This document shows positions 8,968-17,255 of a stretch of 64,000 bases of DNA, one piece after another. The position numbers and the translations under genes are program-made. Numbering within the stretch: the stretch's first letter is position 1; the number at the start of each line of letters is the position of its first letter. The notes under the pieces were generated by a model that made no database searches, was not told the origin of the DNA, and saw nothing but the letters and a program-made list of their open reading frames with translations. This stretch comes from Photobacterium indicum. Its GTDB lineage: Bacteria > Pseudomonadota > Gammaproteobacteria > Enterobacterales > Vibrionaceae. Where the stretch lies: positions 310,001 through 374,000 of the forward strand of contig NZ_PYOC01000002.1 of assembly GCF_003026215.1 (NCBI RefSeq). The letters run 5' to 3'.

Positions 8968-9444
8968 TCACCTCTTCCTACCGAATACTTCTACAATCAA
9001 CGGCCTTAAGTTCGTTATCGTCCTCTCTCCAAATAAGAATCCAAGAACCAACAGATTAATCACAATTAAAGCTGATTGCTGTTGTTCGGTATATATTGGC
9101 GCCTTCGTGAACCATTCAAAATCAATGTACATAACAAAGAAGCCCCACATAGGTCGCTGCAAACCACGAAGAAATAGAACTATCCGCCCCACAATTGGCA
9201 GTTGCTTCAGATCGCTTGCCGTTCCCTCTTGTTCAGCAATACGCTGATTAAGGGTTTTCTCAGCATCCGCAGCAGCTTCAAGAATAGCTATCTGTTTCTT
9301 AAATTCCATTTCATCAATTTTCCGCTGCAGCTCTGCTTTTTTTTCTGGGGACATATCCGGTGGAAAGTAATCCGTTATCAACTCCTTTACCGCGCCAAAT
9401 AATGAACCGCCAACAACATCCGTGATTTTTGTTAATAGGCTCAT
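8968..9444 (-). CDS. Phage holin, three-helix (GTA-type) family
   Basis: Protein of 158 residues. A charged helical N-terminal half (KKAELQRKIDEMEFKKQ, 35-51) is followed by membrane segments around residues 85-110 and 120-142, including LRGLQRPMWGFFVMYIDF, typical of 3TM holins of the gene-transfer-agent type. It would assemble holes in the inner membrane to release the endolysin. Its start overlaps the amidase stop by 4 bp, so the two are co-expressed. Confidence 0.83.
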   Translation of the reverse strand: MSLLTKITDVVGGSLFGAVKELITDYFPPDMSPEKKAELQRKIDEMEFKKQIAILEAAADAEKTLNQRIAEQEGTASDLKQLPIVGRIVLFLRGLQRPMWGFFVMYIDFEWFTKAPIYTEQQQSALIVINLLVLGFLFGERTITNLRPLIVEVFGRKR

Positions 9445-10001
9445 ATCTCATCTCCCAAAAAATTTTTAATTCCTAAGGCGTACGCTTTAGCCAGGTCATC
9501 AAATTTTTCTTGTGCTAACTCAAGCGAACTATCACTATCAATAAAGAACGGCTCGACGATTACACATGGCATTGAGGTTTTCTGAAGGAGTAAGCCACCA
9601 CGGTCGCCAGCTTTACCTTTATAAGATGCTACGCAAGGTTTAAGACCGCGATCTTTTAAGCCGAGGCATTGAACCACTTCTTTCTGTATTGCTGAGGCAA
9701 GAAGAATACCTTTGGCACTGTTCTTATAGTAAAGCGTCTCAGAGCCATTCGATTTATCATTGAAGGCATTACAGTGGAAGGATACCGCTAAATCAGCACC
9801 TGTTTGATTCACCTTCTTTGGCAATTTAGAGTAAGAACAATCCCGATAAACAATAATCGGATCGAATCCATACAGCATCAGCTTTTCAGCAACACAATGA
9901 GCAAGCGGCCCATTAAATTGAAACTCATTGATACCATGAATTTTGTTTGCTGCTCCGCCACTTTTCGCTGAGTGGCCAATAATTAAAGCAATAGTCTTCA
10001 T
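9441..10001 (-). CDS. Endolysin: N-acetylmuramoyl-L-alanine amidase
   Basis: Amidase_3-type zinc enzyme of 186 residues that cuts the bond between MurNAc and L-Ala of peptidoglycan. Expected zinc/catalytic positions are visible: IIGHSAKSGG near the start, the ELQ-like NEFQFNGPLA region, SFHCNAF with His, and VEPFFID with the catalytic Glu. ATG 10001 has GGAG upstream and is preferred over the upstream TTG at 10013. No signal peptide, so export depends on the adjacent holin. Confidence 0.88.
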   Translation of the reverse strand: MKTIALIIGHSAKSGGAANKIHGINEFQFNGPLAHCVAEKLMLYGFDPIIVYRDCSYSKLPKKVNQTGADLAVSFHCNAFNDKSNGSETLYYKNSAKGILLASAIQKEVVQCLGLKDRGLKPCVASYKGKAGDRGGLLLQKTSMPCVIVEPFFIDSDSSLELAQEKFDDLAKAYALGIKNFLGDEI

Positions 10002-10042
10002 TACATGCTCCAAAGTTCATGAGATTAATCCATGACCCACAT

Positions 10043-10294
10043 TTATGGTTTTGTGGCATTGTCATAGAGCCATTCGGCCTTCTCCCTGGATACAGCAGTA
10101 TCAATTTCAATTTTATGCAGTGTTGTTGCGATGTCTTTAGTGTTTAACTCGAGCTGGTGGATGTGCTCAGCGTTAACTTTAATCTGGCGGCTATTCTCTC
10201 CATCGTGAAATGATGAATATGACACGCTACCAAGAAGTGCTACACCAGCGCTGATGGCCCCGACTAAAACGGTTACTCCTGCATGAATAGTCAT
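10043..10294 (-). CDS. Small membrane protein of the lysis module
   Basis: Protein of 83 residues with one N-terminal transmembrane helix (about 6-28, VTVLVGAISAGVALLGSVSY) and a charged helical tail. It lies just upstream of the amidase and holin. It could be a second holin, an antiholin or a spanin-like accessory; no lipobox or Rz signature is present, so the role is not settled. Confidence 0.6.
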   Translation of the reverse strand: MTIHAGVTVLVGAISAGVALLGSVSYSSFHDGENSRQIKVNAEHIHQLELNTKDIATTLHKIEIDTAVSREKAEWLYDNATKP

Positions 10295-10454
10295 GATCTA
10301 CCCCTGTATGTATACACAGTAAAAATAACAGCAAAGATAAATCACTACAAGAAGGTGGCTGTGGTTTTGTGGAAAGGAATTAATCATTGTTGAAGATTAG
10401 GCGGGCATTAATCAAAGAAAAAAGCTCACCTATAATTAGCGAAATTGAATTTAA

Positions 10455-10649
10455 CTATTTAATGCATTGCTCAATAATCTGGGCAACGATAATTTGATTG
10501 TTTTTTATGTGGTTAATGTACGTACCAATCGTTTCAACATCGACGTAATCTATCAGCAATCCCTCAAGTACCAATATCTCCAACACTTCTAGCATTGCTA
10601 CTGATGAACTCAGCATCTCATCAACATTTCTTATGTTATGTTCCGGCAT
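10455..10649 (-). CDS. Hypothetical phage protein
   Basis: Protein of 64 residues starting MPEHNIRNVDEML, with GGAGAGG just upstream of ATG 10649. Acidic and strongly helical with many Ile/Leu/Val; no membrane segment or known motif. A longer in-frame start exists but lacks a ribosome site. It probably forms the head of the lysis transcript. Confidence 0.5.
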   Translation of the reverse strand: MPEHNIRNVDEMLSSSVAMLEVLEILVLEGLLIDYVDVETIGTYINHIKNNQIIVAQIIEQCIK

Positions 10650-10903
10650 GATACAGCCTCTCCATAATATTAAACGTTGTTTGATTATGCCCAACAAAAC
10701 AATCAGAACCACCAGCACTGATAGTTTTCGTCATCTTTAAGACTATGACGTACGCTTTAGGGCACATAAGGCTTAAAGTGATCACAATTACTCAAAACCA
10801 TATATGGACAAATGTTTTAGCGAAGTAGCTAATTTAGCAAAAAATGAATTAACTGAAGTATGGTAAAATCCACTTAGGTGAATATCCAGTATTACTGGAG
10901 CAG

Positions 10904-10935
10904 ATCACTAATAAGGCAATAGCCCTATTAGTGAT
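10904..10935 (-). terminator. Hairpin downstream of the zinc-hook ATPase gene
   Basis: ATCACTAATA (10904-10913) pairs perfectly with TATTAGTGAT (10926-10935), with an inner GGC/GCC extension. It begins 15 bp beyond the stop of the 857-residue ATPase gene. There is no clear U-tract, so it may act as an mRNA-stabilising 3' hairpin or a weak terminator. Confidence 0.5.
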
Positions 10936-10950
10936 AAGTCTAAGGACTAG

Positions 10951-13524
10951 TTAACTAAGAGCATTTAGCTCCTTAGGTCGAACATAACTTTTAATTGACT
11001 CATCTAGTTGTAATAATAGTCCCAGCAATTCATACGCTAAATTTTCGTCGAATTCCTCATCACGATTTTCTTCATGAGTGCCTTTATTCAGCAGATTCCA
11101 ATTAACTTGATGCTTCTTACTTTTGTCTTTTATGGCTTCTAGTGCGCTCTTAGAAGGCACAAACGATAGAACACCAGGTTTCTTTTCTATGGTATTAAGC
11201 AATGCAATTAGACCATCTACTAAGGAATACAAATCTGGACTTCGACCTGGAGCAAATAGCTTAACTGAAACTGGCGAACTGAATCCTTCGTTACTAAGTT
11301 TGCGCCACAATCGGTCAGTAAGATCCTCAAGAGCTCTCCTACATTCCATTAAGCCATCTTTAGTTTTACTTGCATCTAAACTATGCTGCGCTTTCTCCAA
11401 ATACTGTCTGTTTTGGTCTTCTGAAATAACAATGTCTCTCCCATTTTTATTTCTCACCAAATCATAACGCTTGAGTACCTTGGATAAATTCTTGTTTGGA
11501 AGTTGATTTTCTAAACGCTTTACAAAATCCTCGCCGTGAGTGGTAACTATTATTTGTTTTTCTTTGTATTTGTTCGTCTCGAAGATCTCATTGATAACCC
11601 CAGTTCTATGTTCGTCATCAATAGCGTTAACTACATCATCAAAAATAAATATACTCTGTTCGTCTTTTATCGACTTGGCCAACAATATAGATAAACCTAA
11701 ACATCTTAAGTGCCCTTCACTTAACACTCTAAGTGCGTTTTCATTCTGACCATCTATAAACTGTACCATTATATTTTCGGAAGGATTTTTCGGTAATCTG
11801 AGATCAATCAAAATTTCATGGGGGTACGGATGTTTGTTTATGTTGTTATATATATCCATTGATGCATCCGATAACTCGCCAGCGATAATGCCCGGCAAAT
11901 TATTTGAATAGTCCCGCAACTTGCTAATAAGCTGGTCATAAGCGATTGCGTAATGTCCAATCATGTCTATTCTTTTAGATTCATCCGAAGCCTCCAATAT
12001 TAGATTTTTATTTCGAACATCAAAAGTATCTATCTTGTTTTTTTCTTGTTTTATAACTCTATTTGACTCTTGGTAAAGTTCATTTATAGTTTTTGCTTCA
12101 GTGTAATCCAAACCGTGTTTTTTTATTAGATTATTAAGTTCTTCAATCTCTTTTATTAAAGGGGTGTTTTCTTTATTCTCCTTTTCATATTTAGATAAAG
12201 TACCTTTTAACTTAGTGTCTACATTACCAATTGCAGTTAGAAAGTTATTGTAATTCAAATCGGTTTCTATTTCGTATTTCTGTAATTTGCTTACAAATAT
12301 CAATATGCCGTTTTCGATAGCCGACTTCATTTCCTTAAAGTCAGTCTGTTTTCTAGCTATGTTTTCAAGCTCTATAAGTTTAGTCTTTGCTTTATCGAAT
12401 GGATTCTTAGCTACCTTATCTAAAGGAGTATCACAAGAGGGGCAACAAGTTGATCCCTGTTTCAAAGCCGATATTGCTTTGTATAAATCAAGAAAATTTA
12501 TTTCATTAACAGATTGGCTAAGTTCTTTTCCCATCAATATACATTGGTTATGCTTAATTCTAAGTTGCTTTACATCCACTATTAACCCATTAAGTGGGCT
12601 CAGATCTCTTATGATTACCTTTTTATATTTGGATAGTTTGTTATTCAGATTATCCATAAAGACCGAGTCGGGTTTTAGTTGTTGAATGACATCAGAGACT
12701 AAACTCAATTTTGGATACTTTGCCATTAGTTTGTTTTTTCTTAACTCAAACCCCTTAATTTGTTCTTTACTGTTCTTTATTATTGCTTTTGAGGAATCAA
12801 CCTTTTTCCTTTCAATAACCAGCTCTTGGTTTTTTACCGGATTAATGACTAAAGAGTTTTTAATAGACGTACTAAAGCCTGTGCAAAATTTGTTAAATTC
12901 GTCAAGTCCAAATAGTAGTGATAGTCGAGATTGCTTTTCACTATTTGTATATGATGATACACGTGCAAAACCTTCGATTCTGTTTCTTTCAATAAACATG
13001 AATTCGTTTTCAGGCGATGCTATTGATTCGGATACAGTTCCATCAGAGTATTCAACTAAAAGACTAACGTTTGTATTGAGTTCCTTTATATTTCTTGTAT
13101 ATACACCGTCGTCAAATCGCTTTGATTTTGCTTCATGTATCTTGCCTGTTAACTTGTATTCTAACGCTTCACAGATACTAGACTTACCAGTACCATTTGG
13201 GCCATAAATAAAACTATACTGCTTACTTAAGTCAAAATCTTTACACTCAGTAAAACCACGAAATCCTTTAATGGAAAGCTTATTCAAACGAGTTATTTTT
13301 TTCTTATTTTTCGAGATTTCTTTACGAAGTGATGTAAAAGGCACCATTGGCGTATTTAATATCAAACTTGATATGTATTTCCCTCTGGAGCCAGCAGCGA
13401 CACCTTTACTTGAAACTGTATCGAAATTGGTAAATATTAGATTCGCGATTTCTTTCTCTTTTGTGGAAAAACTACATAGACTCGATTCTAGAAAATTCAA
13501 ATATTCGTTTTTTGTCTCAGACAT
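10951..13524 (-). CDS. Zinc-hook SMC/Rad50-like ATPase with C-terminal extension
   Basis: Protein of 857 residues. After an 80-residue N-terminal region come Walker A GPNGTGKSS (108-116), a coiled coil (about 230-540) with a zinc hook CCPSC (360-364), signature LSEGHLRCLG (601-610), Walker B IFIFDDVVNAIDD (625-637) and H-loop TTHGED (661-666). Residues about 705-850 form an extra helical domain with MECRRALEDLTDRLW (726-740) and NWNLLNKGTHEEN (808-820), reminiscent of HEPN domains but with an unusual motif. The layout recalls RloC-type anticodon-nuclease ATPases. It is a stand-alone gene inserted between lysis genes and the cassette array; a defence role is inference. Confidence 0.8.
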   Translation of the reverse strand: MSETKNEYLNFLESSLCSFSTKEKEIANLIFTNFDTVSSKGVAAGSRGKYISSLILNTPMVPFTSLRKEISKNKKKITRLNKLSIKGFRGFTECKDFDLSKQYSFIYGPNGTGKSSICEALEYKLTGKIHEAKSKRFDDGVYTRNIKELNTNVSLLVEYSDGTVSESIASPENEFMFIERNRIEGFARVSSYTNSEKQSRLSLLFGLDEFNKFCTGFSTSIKNSLVINPVKNQELVIERKKVDSSKAIIKNSKEQIKGFELRKNKLMAKYPKLSLVSDVIQQLKPDSVFMDNLNNKLSKYKKVIIRDLSPLNGLIVDVKQLRIKHNQCILMGKELSQSVNEINFLDLYKAISALKQGSTCCPSCDTPLDKVAKNPFDKAKTKLIELENIARKQTDFKEMKSAIENGILIFVSKLQKYEIETDLNYNNFLTAIGNVDTKLKGTLSKYEKENKENTPLIKEIEELNNLIKKHGLDYTEAKTINELYQESNRVIKQEKNKIDTFDVRNKNLILEASDESKRIDMIGHYAIAYDQLISKLRDYSNNLPGIIAGELSDASMDIYNNINKHPYPHEILIDLRLPKNPSENIMVQFIDGQNENALRVLSEGHLRCLGLSILLAKSIKDEQSIFIFDDVVNAIDDEHRTGVINEIFETNKYKEKQIIVTTHGEDFVKRLENQLPNKNLSKVLKRYDLVRNKNGRDIVISEDQNRQYLEKAQHSLDASKTKDGLMECRRALEDLTDRLWRKLSNEGFSSPVSVKLFAPGRSPDLYSLVDGLIALLNTIEKKPGVLSFVPSKSALEAIKDKSKKHQVNWNLLNKGTHEENRDEEFDENLAYELLGLLLQLDESIKSYVRPKELNALS

Positions 13525-14074
13525 AATACACCCCTTTATGCATATGAGCGTAACTATACACCTCCGCGGTTATAAATAATTGAGGTGTGTTACATTTCAA
13601 GTTCTTAGGTCAGAGAATAATATTGAATCAGGCAATTACCCTCGTGTGAGAGCGAGGGGCACAGTTTAAGCGTATGAAAATTTCAGAAAGTGAGAAGTAG
13701 CAGTTTATCCAACTATTCGAATAACTTTTGATAGGGAAAAATCTCATTAACAGGATATGAATGAACCCTAACTCTAAGTAGCAATGGGGCATAGCTCGCT
13801 GGTCGAAATCGCTGCTAACTCAAAAATCCGCATAACCCCCCTCACACAGCCAAGTTACTTTTTCTCTTAACTAGATGACTAAGCTATGGTTTTGATTTGT
13901 TAACCATCAAATCATTCCGAAACCGAATCAATATCATGATCAACATCATATGCATTGATGTTTGCAATAAACTTTCAGACACATAATGTATTATTTACTG
14001 TACATAACGAGCTAAAATAGCAGGCAGTAAACGTTAAGGAGCTTAGTGTGGTGTTTTACCCTACTAAATCGGCT
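13525..14074. other. Gap between the ATPase gene and the cassette array
   Basis: About 550 bp, AT-rich, with no plausible gene. It should hold the promoter of the ATPase gene. Two palindromes are visible: CCCTCG/CGAGGG (13639-13644, 13653-13658) and AACATCA/TGATGTT (13942-13948, 13956-13962). Neither can be assigned to a regulator. Confidence 0.5.
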
Positions 14075-14186
14075 ATTTAACGTAATAGGTATTTACAAAC
14101 CAGAGTATTGTGTTTGTTGTTACGATTAAATGCTTGATGTAACGATGAGATATACGATCTTAGGTCGTTGAATACAATGTTAGAGC
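14075..14186 (+). repeat. Possible degenerate attC site before the first cassette
   Basis: ATTTAAC (14075-14081) fits the RYYYAAC left core and GTTAGAGC (14179-14186) resembles the right core, 112 bp end to end, the normal attC size. GGTATTTACAAACC near the left shows partial, bulged complementarity with GGTCGTTGAATAC near the right. Weaker than the other sites; it may mark the original left edge of the array. Confidence 0.35.
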
Positions 14187-14210
14187 TATCCATAGTAATA
14201 AAGGTAAGTT

Positions 14211-15134
14211 ATGTGTCGAAAATTATATAAATATGTTGGTCCAGATATCCTAGATATTGCATTTAGTGAGCCTGATTATTGTGGCTTTAAGTTTTCATAT
14301 CCGAAAGATTACAATGATCCATACGAGCTATTTCTAACCATTGATTATGAAGATAACTCAGATGTAGTTGCGTTTTACAATGAGATCGTTCAAGAAATTC
14401 CTCAGTATCCAACTACATGTTTTTCTAAATCACCAATAGTTACACCTATGTGGGCTCATTACGCGCATAACTCTAAGGGTTTTATTATTGAAGTTGATGA
14501 GGAAAAATTAGAGTCATATGTTGAAGGTGTAAGAATTGATGACGTTGTGTATCAAGATACCCCGCGTGAAAAACTTAAAGGAACATTACAAATGGCAATG
14601 TTCCGTGGCAAACCTAGAGATATAATGTTTTTGCGTAATGGCGTTTGTAATGCAGCTTACTTTACTAAAAAGGAGTGCTGGAGTTATGAGTTAGAGCGTC
14701 GAGTAGTTGTTTCAGATAGTGATGTAAAAGATGTTGCTGGGAATATGATTCTACATATACCAATTGACTGCATCACTGCAATAATCGCAGGGCCACGAAC
14801 TAAACCTGAATTCCTTGTTAAAGGTGAAAAATGGAGTAATGAGATCGACGCTGATTTCTTCCTTGCGAAAGTGGGCAAAAGTGTTTCAGAGCCATATTTC
14901 TTAAATCTTCAAAATGAAACATTCCGTTTCGATGGTGTCTCTATAGCTCAATCGGTGTCAGCATGTGCAAATTGTTATGAGCCGACAGAGCAATTCCAAG
15001 AAGAGTGCTCATGGTGTTCTATTAGCGAGCATCAAGAGCATATTGCAGCCGCTAATAATCCTCTGCGAGCCTTAGCGGATATAGGTGCTTTAGATTCATA
15101 TGTTGAGCGTTTTAATGCTGTTGGGCGTAAATAG
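14211..15134 (+). CDS. DUF2971 family protein with zinc-ribbon tail (cassette 1)
   Basis: Protein of 307 residues. N-terminal features typical of DUF2971: YKYVGPD, a DPYELF segment, TCFSKSPIVTPMWAHYA followed by SKGF, and CWSYELERRVV. The C-terminal 60 residues add CANC...CSWC, a probable zinc ribbon. DUF2971 proteins recur in defence islands, but their biochemical activity is unknown to me. The gene fills one cassette and its stop lies directly before attC1. Confidence 0.78.
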   Translation: MCRKLYKYVGPDILDIAFSEPDYCGFKFSYPKDYNDPYELFLTIDYEDNSDVVAFYNEIVQEIPQYPTTCFSKSPIVTPMWAHYAHNSKGFIIEVDEEKLESYVEGVRIDDVVYQDTPREKLKGTLQMAMFRGKPRDIMFLRNGVCNAAYFTKKECWSYELERRVVVSDSDVKDVAGNMILHIPIDCITAIIAGPRTKPEFLVKGEKWSNEIDADFFLAKVGKSVSEPYFLNLQNETFRFDGVSIAQSVSACANCYEPTEQFQEECSWCSISEHQEHIAAANNPLRALADIGALDSYVERFNAVGRK

Positions 15135-15259
15135 CCCTAACAAATCCATCAATACGACCACCAACACTCGGCATTCTAGGTCTGAATTGGCTGTGATGTT
15201 TTCGGTGGGCTATCAACATTAGCGTAATACGTTGTGGCGTATTATGGCGGGCGTTATAC
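15135..15259 (+). repeat. attC site 1 (integron recombination site)
   Basis: Begins CCCTAAC and ends GCGTTATACC, 125 bp. CATCAATACGACCACCAAC near the left pairs with CGTTGTGGCGTATTATGG near the right, leaving unpaired single bases, the extrahelical pattern that IntI reads in folded attC. Over the same 125 bp it is nearly identical to attC3, and its left part matches the truncated attC5. Confidence 0.87.
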
Positions 15260-15277
15260 CTATGAAGGGGAAAAAAA

Positions 15278-16582
15278 TTGAGTGAATATTTTGAGATTGC
15301 CTACGCTGCAGTATCAAATAGGTTGTGTCTGTTTACAGGGACGGGCTTTTCAAAATCAGTAACGGATAGTCAAGCCCCGAGCTGGCAAGGACTTTTAGAA
15401 TCAGTTTGTGATGAAGTAGCTCAAGGTATTTCATTAAAAGCGAGCTTATTTCCATCTAATGGAAAAAACCCGTTAAGCCTTGAAGAAGCTGCGCAAGTTA
15501 TTTCAATTGAATTAATGAAAGAAGATAAAAGTATCCATAATGAAATAGCTAAATTAATTAAGCCAATTGATCTTCATGGTGATAACAGTCCAATTTCTGA
15601 TTTTTTATCATCAAGAAGCTTGAGAGTGGTTACTACAAATTATGATAAACTTGTTGAAAAGTTATCAGGAGAATCTGATTGCCATTCTTTAACTCCTGGT
15701 CTACCAATACCACGTTCACCATCAAGGATAAAAGTTTATCATGTTCACGGCTCTGTAGACTCACCTGATAATATGGTGGTCACATCAGATGATTACTTTA
15801 AATTTATAAATGGTACGTCTTACTTTTCAAGGAAGTTGAGCACTGTACTTCATGAAAATACAGTCGTGATCCTAGGTTACTCTTTAGGTGATACAAATTT
15901 AAAAGCAATCATTAGTGACTATAAAGGCTTTTCTCGTAGCCATGTGATTGGATCAAACATTTTCTTAGTATCTCGTTCTTCTGTTGATCAGCCTGTAAAA
16001 GATTATTACTCCCATTGTTATGGGATAAGAGTTATCGATGACACTAGTGTTCATGATTTCTTCACTCAATTAAATAATACAATCCCTAATGCAGAAAAAT
16101 GCGCAGAATCCTCACTAGATAATATAAGGAAAGTTGTTTTCAAAAATGCTTATTTCACAAAAGATTTTTTGCGTATTGAAAATAATTTTTATGAAATTAT
16201 TTCTTCAATAGCTGCTATTGGAGTAAGTATTGACGATCCTCGAGTAGTGAGAGCTTTGGGGCAAATTATAGAGAAAAAAATTGAGTTGACCGGTGAAAAT
16301 TGTGCATGGGAACAGTATGAGCATTTAGCTCGATGGTTGATTTATCTAGCTAGTATCCTTGAACTTAAGGGGACGTCAATTGAAGACGTTTATCTTAAAG
16401 CAACGCTTACTTCAATGACCACTATGAGAAAAGAACTTTATACAGGGTATTCATGGCATGCTTATAAATCTTGGAGTTATCGTTGGTCAGGTATCATTGC
16501 CTCGAATAGATCTTTGATAAAAAAATATATCGAGGAAAAAAGTTCGTGGCCTGATGCACTATCTGTCGTGCGAAATGGCTAA
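15278..16582 (+). CDS. SIR2-domain protein, probable NAD-consuming defence effector (cassette 2)
   Basis: Protein of 434 residues. SIR2 signature elements are in order: LFTGTGFS (18-25), VVTTNYD (117-123), YHVHGS with candidate catalytic His157 (154-159), and VILGYSLGDTN (197-207). The C-terminal 200 residues are helical and unassigned. SIR2 proteins of this class often deplete NAD+ during phage infection (ThsA, DSR, SIR2-pAgo families); that activity is inferred here. Translation starts at TTG 15278 behind GAAGGGG, 18 bp after attC1, so there is little room for an own promoter. The stop codon TAA is embedded in attC2. Confidence 0.85.
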   Translation: MSEYFEIAYAAVSNRLCLFTGTGFSKSVTDSQAPSWQGLLESVCDEVAQGISLKASLFPSNGKNPLSLEEAAQVISIELMKEDKSIHNEIAKLIKPIDLHGDNSPISDFLSSRSLRVVTTNYDKLVEKLSGESDCHSLTPGLPIPRSPSRIKVYHVHGSVDSPDNMVVTSDDYFKFINGTSYFSRKLSTVLHENTVVILGYSLGDTNLKAIISDYKGFSRSHVIGSNIFLVSRSSVDQPVKDYYSHCYGIRVIDDTSVHDFFTQLNNTIPNAEKCAESSLDNIRKVVFKNAYFTKDFLRIENNFYEIISSIAAIGVSIDDPRVVRALGQIIEKKIELTGENCAWEQYEHLARWLIYLASILELKGTSIEDVYLKATLTSMTTMRKELYTGYSWHAYKSWSYRWSGIIASNRSLIKKYIEEKSSWPDALSVVRNG

Positions 16583-16705
16583 CTGCCCCGAAAACTTATC
16601 GGTATACAAAGCAATCAAGGTGACCTATTACACTCGGCAGTTTTGGTACGAAGTTCTGTGCGCTTTGCTGGTTCATTGCGGGGCACCTTATTGCAGGCGT
16701 TATGT
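16577..16705 (+). repeat. attC site 2
   Basis: Left core GGCTAAC (16577-16583), right core GTTATGT (16699-16705). TGCCCCG just inside the left core pairs with CGGGGCA just inside the right, and further imperfect stem continues inward. The sequence differs from attC1/attC3, which suggests this cassette came from a different integron. Confidence 0.8.
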
Positions 16706-16725
16706 TTATGAGGTTTGAATATCGA

Positions 16726-17082
16726 ATGGATAAGAAGGATAGTCTTGCGAAGTTAAGTGAAGAGAAAGCTAAGAAAACAATTGAAAGGCTATATTCCAAT
16801 CCAAAGAATTGGAGAAGAAAAGAGTTTAGAAAAGCTTACTTCTTACTTACTGGTCAGAAGCAGTTAATGTCAGAAGATACGGCCAAGAACGTTATTGAAA
16901 AATGGATCCGTGATGACTCCCGTAGTGAGAGAGTTGATTATGTTTCAGCTTTGCTGTTAATTACGGGCAAGTGGATATTACCAAAGGCTATAGCTACCAA
17001 AAGGATGTCGAGTCAAGTTAAGGCTAAGTACAGCCATGGAGATTTAGGTTCTTGCTCTAGCCCAATAGCTTACAAAAAATAA
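16726..17082 (+). CDS. Unknown 118-residue protein (cassette 3)
   Basis: Basic helical protein starting MDKKDSLAK. Two related segments, EFRKAYFLLTGQKQL and DYVSALLLITGKWIL, suggest an internal duplication. No known family recognised. An upstream in-frame ATG at 16702 lies inside the attC2 core; ATG 16726 is preferred because GAGG precedes it, although the spacing is long. As the lone gene of a cassette among defence genes it is a candidate for a new activity, but its function cannot be stated. Confidence 0.6.
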   Translation: MDKKDSLAKLSEEKAKKTIERLYSNPKNWRRKEFRKAYFLLTGQKQLMSEDTAKNVIEKWIRDDSRSERVDYVSALLLITGKWILPKAIATKRMSSQVKAKYSHGDLGSCSSPIAYKK

Positions 17083-17083
17083 A

Positions 17084-17208
17084 CATAACAAGGCCATTAA
17101 AACGACCACCAACGCTCGGCATTCTAGGTCTGAATTGGCTTTAGTGTTTTCGGTGGTTAAATCAACATCACCGTAATACGTTGTGGCGTATTATGGCTGG
17201 CGTTATGC
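17084..17208 (+). repeat. attC site 3
   Basis: 125 bp, left core CATAAC (17084-17089), right core GTTATGC (17202-17208). Nearly identical to attC1, including CTCGGCATTCTAGGTCTGAA and the right-arm GTAATACGTTGTGGCGTATT. Strong similarity between attC sites of one array is typical of sedentary chromosomal integrons. Confidence 0.87.
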
Positions 17209-17255
17209 CTAAATGTAAACTTTCACATAAATAATCTAAATATTAGGAGTTTTAG

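Noticed and set aside
8430..9059. Two 73-residue plus-strand frames in and beside the 8-9 kb gap
   Set aside because: No ribosome site, biased composition, and one overlaps the holin gene antisense.
9925..10110. 61-residue minus-strand frame across the amidase start
   Set aside because: Overlaps two better-supported genes in another frame and has no ribosome site.
11123..13579. Several plus-strand frames up to 173 residues opposite the zinc-hook ATPase
   Set aside because: They are shadows of the 857-residue minus-strand gene, with no motifs or ribosome sites.
13832..14041. Second possible attC between GCATAAC at about 13832 and CGTTAAG at about 14034
   Set aside because: More than 200 bp apart and the inner sequences are not complementary.
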